52,266 nucleotides of DNA from Lachnospiraceae bacterium (GTDB lineage: Bacteria > Bacillota > Clostridia > Lachnospirales > Lachnospiraceae). The notes below the pieces were generated by a model, which was not told the origin of the DNA, did not search any database, and was given only the letters and a program-made list of their open reading frames with translations. This document shows positions 7,911 to 19,500 of the stretch, piece after piece. Both the position numbers and the translations under genes were made by a program. Each line of letters begins with the position of its first letter. Position 1 is the stretch's first letter. The stretch lies in assembly GCA_021202635.1 (NCBI GenBank), contig JAJQCQ010000052.1, positions 1 to 52,266 on the forward strand, given 5' to 3'.

Positions 7911-8561
7911 ATGGGATACCGCTTAGCTATTTTTGATCTGGATGGAACGATTCTGGATACTCTGGACGATCTGAAGACCAGTCTGAATTTCGCACTGCGC
8001 CAGTCTGCCCTGCCGGAGCGCTCCAGAGAGGACGTGCGCCGTTTTGTCGGGAATGGGATACGAAAACTGATTGAGAGAAGTGTACAGCCAAATACTTCCT
8101 CTGAGCAGATCAACCAGGTGTTTGAAGACTTCACCATGCATTATAAACTTCACTGTGCCGACCAGACCAGAGCTTATGAGGGGATTCCTGAAATGCTGGC
8201 CGCATTGAAATGCAGAGGAATCAAAACAGCCGTTATTTCCAACAAAGCCGATTACGCGGTTCAGGATTTATGCAGCCATTATTTTGCCGGGCAATTTGAC
8301 TGGGTAACGGGAGAAAAAACGGGCATCCGCAAAAAGCCAATGCCCGATTCGGTTTATCTGGTTTTAGAGCAGCTGCAAACAGACCGTAAAGACGCCATTT
8401 ACATCGGCGACTCCGAGGTCGATATCCAGACCGCCAGGAACGCCGGTATTGACAGCATCCTCGTAAGCTGGGGGTTCCGCGATAAGGATTTACTTTACCA
8501 GTGTGGGGCAGAACGCGTGATTGATCACCCGCAGGAGCTTCTGCGGATGATCGGTTTCTAA
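7911..8561 (+). CDS. HAD-family hydrolase, phosphoglycolate-phosphatase-like
   Basis: A 216-residue soluble phosphatase of the HAD superfamily (Gph/PGMB-like). All four motifs are visible: nucleophile loop FDLDGTILDT (residues 7-16), the Ser of VISNK, the Lys of the KKPMPDS region, and the acidic pair in IGDSEVD. A helical cap sits between motifs I and II. AAGGAGG stands just before the ATG. It is single on its strand and converges with the NhaC gene, the two stop codons overlapping by four bases. The substrate cannot be assigned; phosphoglycolate or a sugar phosphate is usual for this group. Confidence 0.88.
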   Translation: MGYRLAIFDLDGTILDTLDDLKTSLNFALRQSALPERSREDVRRFVGNGIRKLIERSVQPNTSSEQINQVFEDFTMHYKLHCADQTRAYEGIPEMLAALKCRGIKTAVISNKADYAVQDLCSHYFAGQFDWVTGEKTGIRKKPMPDSVYLVLEQLQTDRKDAIYIGDSEVDIQTARNAGIDSILVSWGFRDKDLLYQCGAERVIDHPQELLRMIGF

Positions 8562-10228
8562 TCTCTGGAACCGGTTCCTGTTTCCGGCTTCCATCTTCGT
8601 ATCCCCAAAATCACAAGGACCAGCAGCACAAATGTCACTGGTGTCGCCGCCAGCGCCGCAGCGGTTCCCGCCGTCGCGCCCAGGATGCCTGCCAGCAGGA
8701 ATCCCACCGCGCTGACGCCTGCCGCGGTCAGGGCATAGGGCAGCTGCGTGACGACATGGCTGATGTGGTCGCAGCCGGCTCCGGCCGAAGACATAATGGT
8801 GGTATCGGAGATCGGAGAGCAATGATCTCCGCACACGGACCCGGACAAACACGCGGCCATGGAAATCATGAGCATCGTTTCGCTGCTCTCAAACACCGCA
8901 CAGATGATGGGGATCAGAATTGTAAACGTCCCCCAGCTTGTGCCCGACGCAAAGGACAGTCCGACCGAAATCAGGAAGATGATAAACGGAAGAAACATCT
9001 GGAAACCGCCCGCGGAAGCCTCCACAAGGTCATGAATATAAGTGCTGATTCCGAGAAGCTGCGTGATCCCGGAAAGGTTCCATGCCAGAATCAGGATAAT
9101 CATCGGACCGCACATCGTCTTTAAGCCATTGGGAATGCACTCCATAAAATCACGAAAACCCATCACGCCGCGCAGCATATAGAGTACAAACGTAAATAAA
9201 AGTGCTACAAAGGCTGCCGTTACCAGCGCTTTTACCGCGTCGCAGTCCGCAAAAGCTTCCATCAGGCTCGCCCCCTGAAAAAACCCGCCGGTATCGAGCA
9301 TCCCCCAGATCGCAAATCCTATGAGCACCAACAGCGGCAAAACCGTGTTGCTGACCCTGCCGGTTCCGTCACTTTTCGGCGCGGCCTCTTCAGTTCCGAT
9401 GGGAACCGTGAACAGGTCACCTTCTCTGGCATTCTTCTCATACTTTGCCATCGGGCCGTAATCCAGCCGGAAGCACACAACCAGAAAAAGCATCAGCAGC
9501 GTAACCAGCGGATACAGATTCAAGGGAATCAGACGGATAAACATCTGAAAACCATTGATCCCCATATCCTCCGGCACGGAAGTCGTCACGGCCGCCGCCC
9601 AGCTGGAAATGGGCGCAATAATGCAGATAGGAGCCGCTGTAGAATCGATGATATACGCCAGCTTCGCCCGGGAAATCTTTTCCCTGTCTGTCACCGGACG
9701 CATGACCGAACCGACAGTCATGCAGTTGAAGCCGTCATCCACAAAAATCAGCAGGCCCAGCAAAATCGTCGCCAGCTGCGCGCCCGTCCTGGTCTTCACG
9801 CGCTTACTGGCCCACCTTCCAAAGGCCTCCGCGCTGCCGGACTGATTCAGTATGTAGACCAGCATAAACAGCATCCCGCAGAAAATCAGGATGCCGGAAT
9901 GTCCCACCGTCGCCACATTGGGAACCAGGCCGCCCGTCTCATCGTACAGCATGGTCTGCAAAGCGGCGATCAGATTTCCATTCTCGTAAAGCAGCGCACC
10001 CACAATAATTCCCGCCAAAAGCGAGCTGTACACTTCTTTCGTAAGCAGCGCAAGCATAATCGCAAGCAGCGGCGGCACAATCGAAAGAATCGTCGCGTAC
10101 GCCGCGGACGTACCGTCTGCGCCCCCGGACTGGCCCGATCGAACGGTAATCACAATCAGAATAATTCCAGCTATGAGCAGAATAGCGGCAAGTATCTGTT
10201 TCCATGAATTTTTCGCAGATTTCGACAT
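8558..10228 (-). CDS. Na+/H+ antiporter, NhaC family
   Basis: A 556-residue inner-membrane protein with about 12-13 hydrophobic segments. The sequences FVDDGFNCMTVG, STAAPICIIAPISSWAAA, SGTSWGTFTILIPI and especially GDHCSPISDTTIMSS are hallmarks of the NhaC group. Members exchange Na+ for protons, and some exchange organic acids such as malate for lactate. It has a weak AGGAAA ribosome site 12 bases upstream and a leader of about 180 nt. It stands alone as a transcription unit. Confidence 0.9.
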   Translation of the reverse strand: MSKSAKNSWKQILAAILLIAGIILIVITVRSGQSGGADGTSAAYATILSIVPPLLAIMLALLTKEVYSSLLAGIIVGALLYENGNLIAALQTMLYDETGGLVPNVATVGHSGILIFCGMLFMLVYILNQSGSAEAFGRWASKRVKTRTGAQLATILLGLLIFVDDGFNCMTVGSVMRPVTDREKISRAKLAYIIDSTAAPICIIAPISSWAAAVTTSVPEDMGINGFQMFIRLIPLNLYPLVTLLMLFLVVCFRLDYGPMAKYEKNAREGDLFTVPIGTEEAAPKSDGTGRVSNTVLPLLVLIGFAIWGMLDTGGFFQGASLMEAFADCDAVKALVTAAFVALLFTFVLYMLRGVMGFRDFMECIPNGLKTMCGPMIILILAWNLSGITQLLGISTYIHDLVEASAGGFQMFLPFIIFLISVGLSFASGTSWGTFTILIPIICAVFESSETMLMISMAACLSGSVCGDHCSPISDTTIMSSAGAGCDHISHVVTQLPYALTAAGVSAVGFLLAGILGATAGTAAALAATPVTFVLLVLVILGIRRWKPETGTGSRD

Positions 10229-10412
10229 TTTTGTTATGTTTCCTTTTCTGTAAAATAATCTCCTTGCAGTGAAAAACCTCCCGGCTTTTTACAATACACT
10301 ATAAATCTCAATCCTGCACCGATGCACTTTATCCTCCCGGTAATATCCCATCTCCTCTGCCTCCCTCCGGCGCGGCAAATTCATTGATCTGCCTGTCCAC
10401 CGCCTTAACGTT
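10229..10412 (-). other. About 180-nt transcribed leader of the NhaC gene
   Basis: The stretch between the predicted start of transcription and the NhaC ATG is long for this genome and rich in GGAGG-like runs. A small A-tract/U-tract hairpin (AAAAAGCC with GGTTTTT, loop GGGA, one bulged G) at about 10269-10290 could be a weak intrinsic terminator. Leaders of Na+ antiporter genes sometimes carry ion-sensing riboswitches. I cannot match this one to a known class by eye. Confidence 0.35.
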
Positions 10413-10418
10413 ACGATT

Positions 10419-10447
10419 ATTATAGCTGTCTGAAAGAAATTTGTCCA
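10419..10447 (-). promoter_or_regulatory. Promoter of the NhaC gene
   Basis: On the minus strand TGGACA, a 17-base spacer and a perfect TATAAT. Transcription would start near 10412. Confidence 0.7.
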
Positions 10448-10496
10448 CGATTATCCGGAAGAAAATGCTGAACCCCAGATGCTGCTTCCATTACAA

Positions 10497-10558
10497 TTAC
10501 ACCCCTCGCCGGGGATATCCCACACTTCATGAGGGATACCGCCCGGCGAGGGGTGTAA
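10497..10558. repeat. Long hairpin with a perfect 17-bp stem
   Basis: Arms 10497-10513 and 10542-10558 are perfect reverse complements (left arm begins TTACACCCCTCG). Inside them GGATATCCC faces GGGATACC, so the whole 62-base element folds as one long rod. It follows the 3' end of the giant adhesin gene by 29 bases. No proper T-run follows on either strand, so a simple intrinsic terminator is not certain. It may be a repeat element or a transcript-end stabiliser. Confidence 0.8.
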
Positions 10559-10586
10559 CCAGTAAATGTTCGCTGCTGCTATGTTT

Positions 10587-13500
10587 TCAGCCTCGAAAAA
10601 CTCTTCTTTTTTTCCTGCACCGGTACAACAGCATCCATGCAGCACTTCCGCTCAAAATCAGACCCGTCAGTGTAAACATCCAGGTGCCCGGACCGCCGGA
10701 TTCCGGCAGTTCAAAGCCGGGACTGTTGGTTACGGTTCTGGCAACTTCCGTAGAGTCTCCCCGGCTCACTGATATCGGCGTGGCATCCAGATTATAGCCG
10801 TCCGGAGCCGTCACCTCTACCAGATAATACTCCTCCTCCGACAAATCTGCAAAACTCAGTGTACCGTCTGTGCCTGTGGTCTGTACAGCGGTCAGATACC
10901 ATGTCACTGCATCCGCGCCATCGCCGATGGTAATCGTTTGATCTGGCAAGTCGGCGAGGGTAAGCGATTGATAGTCCGCATCTGACATTTTCAGATTCTC
11001 ATTTTTTGTATACAGGGCAAAGACTGCACCTTCCAGGGTCTTTGTGTACGCGCCGGTGTTGGCATCCTGGATGTTCGCATCGACCTTGGTCAGGCAAAGC
11101 TTCCAGAGAGTGTTTGTATTTACAGCCGTAAGATACAACGTCTTATCGCGATCGTAAGTAAAGGTATAGGAAGTACCGTTCGCAGTGTCTCCGGATGTTC
11201 CATTAGCGGCCGTCCAGGATTTAAAGGTATAAGTGTCATCCGTATTGTCGCTAAAAAATTCCGCGATCGTATAAGTGTTTCCCTGCGTCCACGTCCAGCC
11301 AGACCAGTCCGAACCACCTAAAGAGATATACCCGGAATTCGAATGATCTTTCTCAACGGTCACGGTGATTTCTTTATACGTTATCCCGGCACTGTTCAGC
11401 GCTGTCTCGAGCTCAGCAAGGCTGCTGTAACTGTCACCATTCGAATCTGTCTGCTCGCTGCCCTCATATACGATAAAGGTAAACGCCGTATCTTCCGCAG
11501 CTGTATAAGCATTTCCGTCCAAATCGACCAGCCTTTTCTCCAGCTTCGGCGCGGAGGGCACCTGCACACCGACCTCCAGAGGCATCGCGCTCAGCCAGGC
11601 GCTCCCGGTCATATTCATTGTGTAGTCGTAGTCAAAATTGTTCCACGCAGTCGCTCCCGGATCCGGATAGGTGGTTGTTGTCGTTCCAGTCTGCGGATCC
11701 GTTGTCACAGTCGGTTTCACCTGTGCGTCAAAGCTAATAGATACCGTAGCTCCCGCCGGAATGATGACTTCAGAGCTGTCCTTTATAATGACCCGGATGG
11801 CTGTCACCGTGTCAATGGAACTTGCATATGCTCTGTCATTGGTCCACTGATCCGATGCTGTCACAGTCCCGTGCTCATCATCCTCAGTGAAGTATTCCGA
11901 AGTCGATATCGTACTGTATTCGATGGTGTAATAAGGTTCATTGCCGCCTGTGGGTTCTGAGGACTGATAGCCATTGAACAGATAAGTGTACACAGTACTT
12001 CCGTCTGCTGCTGTGGACGTTCCCAAAGACTTCACATAAGTGCTGTCTATTTCAGTCGGCGATGTGATTACCACGGTAAAATTCGGATCGGTCGCCAGTT
12101 GTACGGCATATTCGCTCCCTCTGTCTGTCGTATCATAGGTCATATGATCGCCGACTGTTGGCAGATTGTCGATCACAACCAATTCTGTCATCGCGTAAGT
12201 GGAACTTTCATTTGTTACCGACAGCGTATATGTAAAAATGCCGTCCTGGCTGGTAAGCACAATACTGTTATTCTCTGCCCCGGACTCTGCCGCAGTATAT
12301 GTCACCGCCGGATCTGTCGATTTCTGCTGTACCGTCTTCGATGCGCTGGTCGAAGCGCCCGTCGATACTGTCACAGGAGACGTTGCATACACTCCCGTTC
12401 CGTCTGATGTGATTTTCCCGGACTGGGCATAATCAAAGTCCTGGAGAACCGGAGTCAGCGTCACAGAGTTTAGATAGGTCTTGTTTTCATATTCACCGGT
12501 TGGATTGTAGGATGCGTATCCCAGTGTAAGATAGCCGCCCTCCGGGATGGACCATACCGTATCCGTAAAGCCAATCTCCAGCACAACATCGTCCCCGCTC
12601 ATGGAAAGCTTTACCGTAAATTCTCCATTCACGCTGGAAATCGTGACCGCAGAACCGTCTACCGTAAGATCAGCGGTCACATCAGCGTTTTTCTCGTTTT
12701 TATAGGTTATCGTAACCACGGAATCAGTAGTCAGCGTTATCACATCTTCTGCATCCGGAAAACTGAACAGAGTTCCAGATGCACTGGTTGTCCCGTTAGA
12801 GCTCACGATCGAATAGGTCACGTCCTCAGCAAATACATACGGAGTCGGCATGACATCCGTTACAGAATAATCATAAATCGCCACCGTACCGCTGTTTGAC
12901 AGGGTCGCCTCCCAATATACAACAGCGCCCGCGTTTACTGAGTTTTCATAGGTGAGCACGGTTTTGTCTGAATTTGCCAGATAGCGATAACCCACGGTGC
13001 TTTTGGATGCTCCGGGAACGATGCTGCCGCGGGTGACCGTCACCTCGGAGGTCAGCCAGTATGAATTGTCCGTTCCATCATCGTAACTTACCTGTTCGCT
13101 GTTTTTCACCGTGGTACTGCCGTCATTCGTGTCTCCGTTGTACCAGGTGGATGCGCCGCCGTCCACACTGAAATCCTTTCCCTGTACCTCATGATCCTCC
13201 GCGACATTGACGCCGCCCGCTTCCGTGTAATCGGTATAGGACATGGCAATTGTATTTGTCGCGCTATCCTCCGTGTACGCATATGTACCAATCTGACAGA
13301 TGTATCCAAACACAATGGACTCCCCATGATCCAGATAGTACTGCCCCAGATCGTCATCGTACTTAATGGAATATGTGCCTCCGTCACCGGCACTGATTTG
13401 AAAAACAAGCGTGCCGTCAGATAAAGTTGACGCCGTGACAGTGGCGCTCATATATGTTACGCCGGTCTCCTGCTCCACCAGCCAGTGACTGCTGCTTGTA

Positions 13501-16500
13501 TCACTGCTGCTCACTGTTGTCCCAACATTGCTTTTTGCATATATATACATTAATCTGCCATCATTTCTCACGTCCCCGGTCGAACCCATCATCACATAGT
13601 TGAAACCCTCCGGCAGGGTATCATAGAGATCATTGATATAAAGTCTGGAATAAGAATCGTTGTATACTTCAACATAATACCAGATATAACGATACGCGCT
13701 GTCCTCATTATTATAATTGTCTCTGTTCGAACCGCTCGGATAAAGGTTGATGTTTCCGCTTATCTCTTTTATGCTGTCACTGCTCTGCGCAAGCGTATAA
13801 ACACCCTTTGTCAGCGTTGCGCTGCCCTCTTCTTTCAGGATGTGCGTAACGGTAGCCGGATTACGATACACATAGAATGTATTGCTTACCGTTGTGCCGC
13901 CCACGGCCGCCACATAATTGTCCCACTGGTCGACGGTTTCGGTTCCTCCGCCCGCAGTGGCCACCTGCACCCCATTCTCAGGAAACGTCAGCTCCACATA
14001 GATATAAACCGCCGCGTTTCCGGTAAAGGTTACATTCACATCGTCATCCCAGATGATATAATACTGTCCACTGCTTGTCAGGCCATTCCAGGAAGTCTCA
14101 ATGCTCCAGTTGGAATCATCCTCTAAACTGGCATATCCGGTCACCTTATTGCTATCATCCGTGCCGTCCGCAGGGACAACCACGATGTCCGTAATTTTTA
14201 CATTTGCCTTCGACCATTCAAAAGTACCATAGGTCTCCGGCAACGCATCTGCGATATTGGTGCCAGACAGCGTAAAGGTCGCACCCGCATCGCCGGTCGA
14301 ATAAAGCGTCAGCCGATAGAGAACCGTTTCCCCTTCTCCGATCTCACTCTGATCGTCATCCTCGACCACATCCTGATCCGGGTCATTCGCATCTTGCCTG
14401 GTTGTCACAATCTCCTTGTCATAATTGATGATGGTGCCGCCACCCCACAGAGTCGCATAAATACGGGAACCCGTCCGGTCATTCATCCAGACGACATTTC
14501 CGAGGGTATAGCTCGGCTGACTGCCGTAATCTACGAGCGTCTGGTATTCCACATTGATCGTATAATTCTCACCGTCCATCTCGTCAAAGTACCAGTCAAT
14601 CTCGGTATGTACGCCGCTGTAGGTATAAGCAGTGTTTCCAAGCACCACATCTGTCTCGTTTGCATTGATGCCAACTGAGATGTTCGAAGCAGTCAGTGTG
14701 CCAGTGGTGCCATCACTTTTCGTGTAGGTTCCCACCGCCACATTCGTATAGGTTCCTTCGCCCAGAACGTAGTAATCTGCAATCCCGTCGCCATCCGCAT
14801 CATAGGTTGTGACGCCTGTCCCCGGCCAGCTCTCTCCAGCCGTACTGGCGGTCCAGATGTTACCTGTAATGCTGCTGTTCCCATTGTTCAAGCTGATCGG
14901 CACCAGCAGGTACTGGCTGCCATACAGATCGCTCACCATGGCCAGATCATCATAAGAGCCGTCGCCATAATGCGTAAATGTCTGTGAATAGGTGATCGCC
15001 TCGCCATCGGAAGCAGCTACCGCGCTGCTCAGGTCATTGCCCTCACTGTCATAGACAGCCAGGTCGATCCGCGCCTCGCGCTTCACGGATTTGGACACCG
15101 AGCCGGTCTTCACGATCTGTTTTCCGGCAGGATCATACAGGTACGCGGCAGTATTTGTAATGGTTACCGTTTCGCTATTCGGATACTCATTCGGCCAGTC
15201 ACTGTCATCCAGGTACTGGAGCGTACTCTTGATTGTGGAGAGTATGAACCAGGTCAGAGTTTCGCCAGCCTGAATCGTCAGTTTATTCTCATCACTGGTA
15301 ACTGTCGTCTGATCGCGCAGTGTCCAGGTGCAGGTATAGATCGCGCTTCGGGTCACGCCATAGCCGATTCCCTGAAGCAGCGCCTCCAGATCTGCACCTG
15401 ACGTCTCACTCACTTCGCTGCCGGATGCATTCGTTACAGAGATTTTATATGAATAAGTATAGGCCCCTTCCGTTCCTGACCGCTCGCAGGTGATGGTGAT
15501 GGTATTTCCCTCCGTCTCCGTATCGGAGGAGGTATTCCCGGAATTTAAGTAAACCGTATTGCCGGAGCCGTCCGCATCGACCGCAGTTTTGCTTACACCA
15601 AGTACCGCACCGGAAATCGTAACCGTCAGCGGCGTTCCCATTTCTTCTGCTTCCTGAAACATGGTTTCCATGTTGGCGGCGCTGATGTACACCGCATCGG
15701 GCAAAGTATCCGTATAAGTATAGCTTCCTGTCAGAGTGCCGGAAGTACAGGTATAATCGGTCGCTCCATCATTATAAACACTGACTTCATAGGTCAGATC
15801 CTCACCAAAATACGTCACAGAGCTTGCCGACTGCTTACTGACCGCCACATTGCCTTCCTTAACGGTCAGCTCCTTTGTCACTGATGCAGTGCTGTCTACA
15901 TCGTCTGAAAAGGTATAATGTACCTTTGATGTGACCGTATTGGACACCTTATTATCGTTCTCCGTAAATACCTCCGCATTCGGATCATCCGAGGAAAGAG
16001 TAATATCCAATGCCTCTGACGCGACCGTCAGGGTAAAGGTATTATTCGCCAGATTCGCTGTTCCGATATTCTTCACCGTCCAGGTCAGGACCACCTGATT
16101 CTTGTCATCTACACTCAGCACAGCCTTCTGAAGCGCAAGAGCGCTGTTTGCCGTCATAGCCAGCGTGACAATGATCGTTCCATCCACGGAAAACGTCGTC
16201 GTGTTTCCGGAACTGCGGGTATAGGAACCATTCCTGATTGCCTCCAGGACATCCGCATCCCACGTCACGCCCGCTGGCAGCGTAATTACATCGCTGTATT
16301 CCACGCTGGTCACATAGTCTTCACCCTTAGAAGAATTTTTATCCGCATCCTGTGTCAATGTGATGGTATACTGCAGTCCGCTGGCCAGGTAAGCGCCATC
16401 CTCATTCGCCTTAATCTGCACGCTGCTCTGAGAACCATTGGTCTTTGCAAGCGTATAGTCATCCTTCTCTGTCTTCCACCAGATCTGCAGTTCTTCTGTC

Positions 16501-19500
16501 GAAGTGCTTTTTGTCCCGGTGACCGTCGTCACACCTCCGGCCGTCGTTGTTTCCATGATTGCACATGTCGCAGTCAGTCCGCCGCCATCCGCGCCATTCG
16601 GATAGGAGCAGGTCAGATCCAGTGTCAGTGTTTCACCTTCACTTAATGTAAATTCGTAATAAAACGAACAGGGATCATTCGGGTCCTGCACACAGGTAAT
16701 CGTAACGCCGCCTGCCGTAAATGTAGTCCCCGGCCCGTGGTTTACGGAAAAATCCTCATCCGTACAGGTCATATACAGCCGGTATGTTTGTGTAGTGCCG
16801 CTTGTGTTATTCACTGTGGTGCTTACCACAACCTCCTGTCCGGTCAGAGCAACATAGCCGCCTGTCGTCAATACAGTTCCACCTGCATCCGTATTCGGCG
16901 TCCATGTCCCTGCTCCGCCACTTGAGACAGTAACCGTAATCGTGGATGAAGTTATGGAGGCTGATATGGAAGCGCTCCCGTCCATCGTGTCTTCCGAAAG
17001 TGCCGGTGTATTCGTCGTCAGCCCAGTATTATAAAACGCATTCGTCCCGATAGCGGCAAATCCCATCTTCTCCGCATCTTCCACAGTCGTGACCGTGGTT
17101 GATGCAGCACTGTCTGTGACACTTTTCAGTGTCTCACAGTTGGCCAGAGCGTAGCTCTTCAACGTCACTCTGGAAGCATCCGCAAATGTAATCGCCGCCA
17201 GATTGTCCGCATATTTCAAGGCATTGGACGTCACTGTCGTCACAGCATACGTGGCATTTGCCGTACTATCGCTCTCTCCGCTTACAGTAAAAGAAGCTGG
17301 AACAGTATACTCCGTGAGCATCTGTGTTTCTCCATTTCCATCCACGTAAGAATCCGGAACATAAAGCAATGTCGCAGTATCATTATCCACGTCCAGCTGA
17401 TATACCACACCATATTCATCTACATAGATCCAGCCGGAAATCCCGGTAAGCGGGCTGGGTGCGTTTGCCAGCGCACCGTCCGTGATATAGATCGCGTTTG
17501 GTCCCTCAAAGGAAATGGTATTTGCATTCGCCACCAGATAGGTAAATCCGGCGGGAAGCGTATCCACATTGGTTCCCACAATCAGATCATAGGAGATACC
17601 CGATGTGCCGCCAAACACATTGCTGGCAATGGAGGATGCGCTCGTCGCGTCATAATAGAGCGTCTCCAGACCGGTCAGTCCGGACAGAGACTGGTTCTGA
17701 ATGCTGGTCGTTCCATCCGGAATTTTCAAATAAGTAAGAGAGCTGTCGCCTCCAAGGCAGCTCACATTCAGCGTAAACGTCGTTCCCTCCGGCAGCCGTA
17801 TTTCGGTCAGATTCGTATCTGTCTGAAACGCTGCATTACCGGTAATCACGACGCCGTCCGCCAGGTAAATGGACCGATAATTAGAATTGGACATCGAATA
17901 ACCGGAATTCTGGAAGGTCACCGCATGGTCGATCACCAGAGAATTTACGTACAGAACATATCGAAGCGCCCCGGTCGCAATCGTGGTGACTTCTGAAGGT
18001 ACGGTGTAGGTATCCAGAACCTTATATTTCGGATAATCGATCAGCGTCGTCCCATCGTAGCTGTACAGCACACCGTCAATCACTTTATAATTGGTATTGG
18101 TGTCACTGACCTCATAGGCACAGGCCTGATTAAACGCATCCGCGCCCAGGCTGGTCAGAGAATCCGGAAGGGAAACGGTGATACCGCTCCCGGAATAGGT
18201 TGCATAAAAAGCGAAGGATTCAATCGTCTGGACGCCCTCGCCCAGGTCGATTTCCTCCAGATGGCTATATGAGAACGCATAGGTGCCAATATAAGTCACG
18301 CTGTCCGGAATCACCACCGAGGTCAGTGATCTCGAATAACAGAATGCGTATTTTCCAATCGATGTAAGCGTATCCGGGAAGCTCACTTCTGTAACATAGC
18401 TCTGATGGAATGCATAGGCTCCGATTGCCGTAATGCCATCCTCAATCACCAGCTTATCCAGCGTATTCCCTGAGGTACTGCAGTAGCTGTACCAGGGCGT
18501 CAGTGTGCCGCTGGTATAATCCGGGATAGAACCCTCTCCGGAGAACACCAGGGTACGCTCCCCTGTCTCAGAGTCCTTATAGATCGTCCAGGTGATCGTA
18601 TTTCCCTCGGTACTTGTAATTGTCCCGGTCGCCTCCACACTGTCCGAGCTCGTCACCGCATACACGGAAAAATGCTCCGCATCAAACGCAACCGCGCCGT
18701 CTTCGGCTTCCGCTGTGTCCAGCTTCTCTGGTTCCCCCTCCTCCGGCACATAGTAGACACTGCTGCCGCCCGTGATCTCAGCGGATGCAATCGTCACAGT
18801 AATCGTGCCGTCCTCCGGCTCAAAAACGACCGTTTCTCCATCTGCATTCTCATAGTAAATCGAGATATCAAAAGCAAGCAGCACGTTCTCGCCTTCAATT
18901 TCTACCTCCACAGGAGTCGCTGTGATGGAGGCGCCCTCTGGCAGAAGGCCATTTACCGTGATCGTTGTAGCATCGGACGTCACATCCAGCGTCTGCTGTA
19001 CGAGCGCGGCCGCTCCGGTGGATTCCCCGACTGCTTCCGATTCCAGTGCGGAGTCTGTTTCAGCCTCTGATTCGCTTTCTGAATCTGTTGCTTCCTCAGA
19101 CTCTGCTCCAGTCCGGTCTTCTTCGGATTCTGTTCCTATCAGGCTTTCTTCTGATTCCGCTTCGGCCAGAGCTTCTTCGTTTTCCCCTTCTGTCTCATCC
19201 GCTTCGCCGGATTTCTGCGCCGCAGAGACCATTCCATAGCCGACAATTGTTTTATCGCTAATGCTGTATTCTGTTTTGCAGACTGCGTCGGCAGCCTCCT
19301 CCTTTTCCGCGTAATCGCCCTCAATAACGGTCAGTTTACCGTTTCCTTCATCCACTTTGATCACGATGCCGACCCGGTCGATTTTGCCATCGCCTGCGGT
19401 ATCAAAAAAGACCAGATCGCCGGCAACAGGGGTGCCGTCCGCCGTATCTTCAGACACAGCTTCGGTCTCCGTCTCCGGTTTTTCTGCGGACGCAGCTTCG

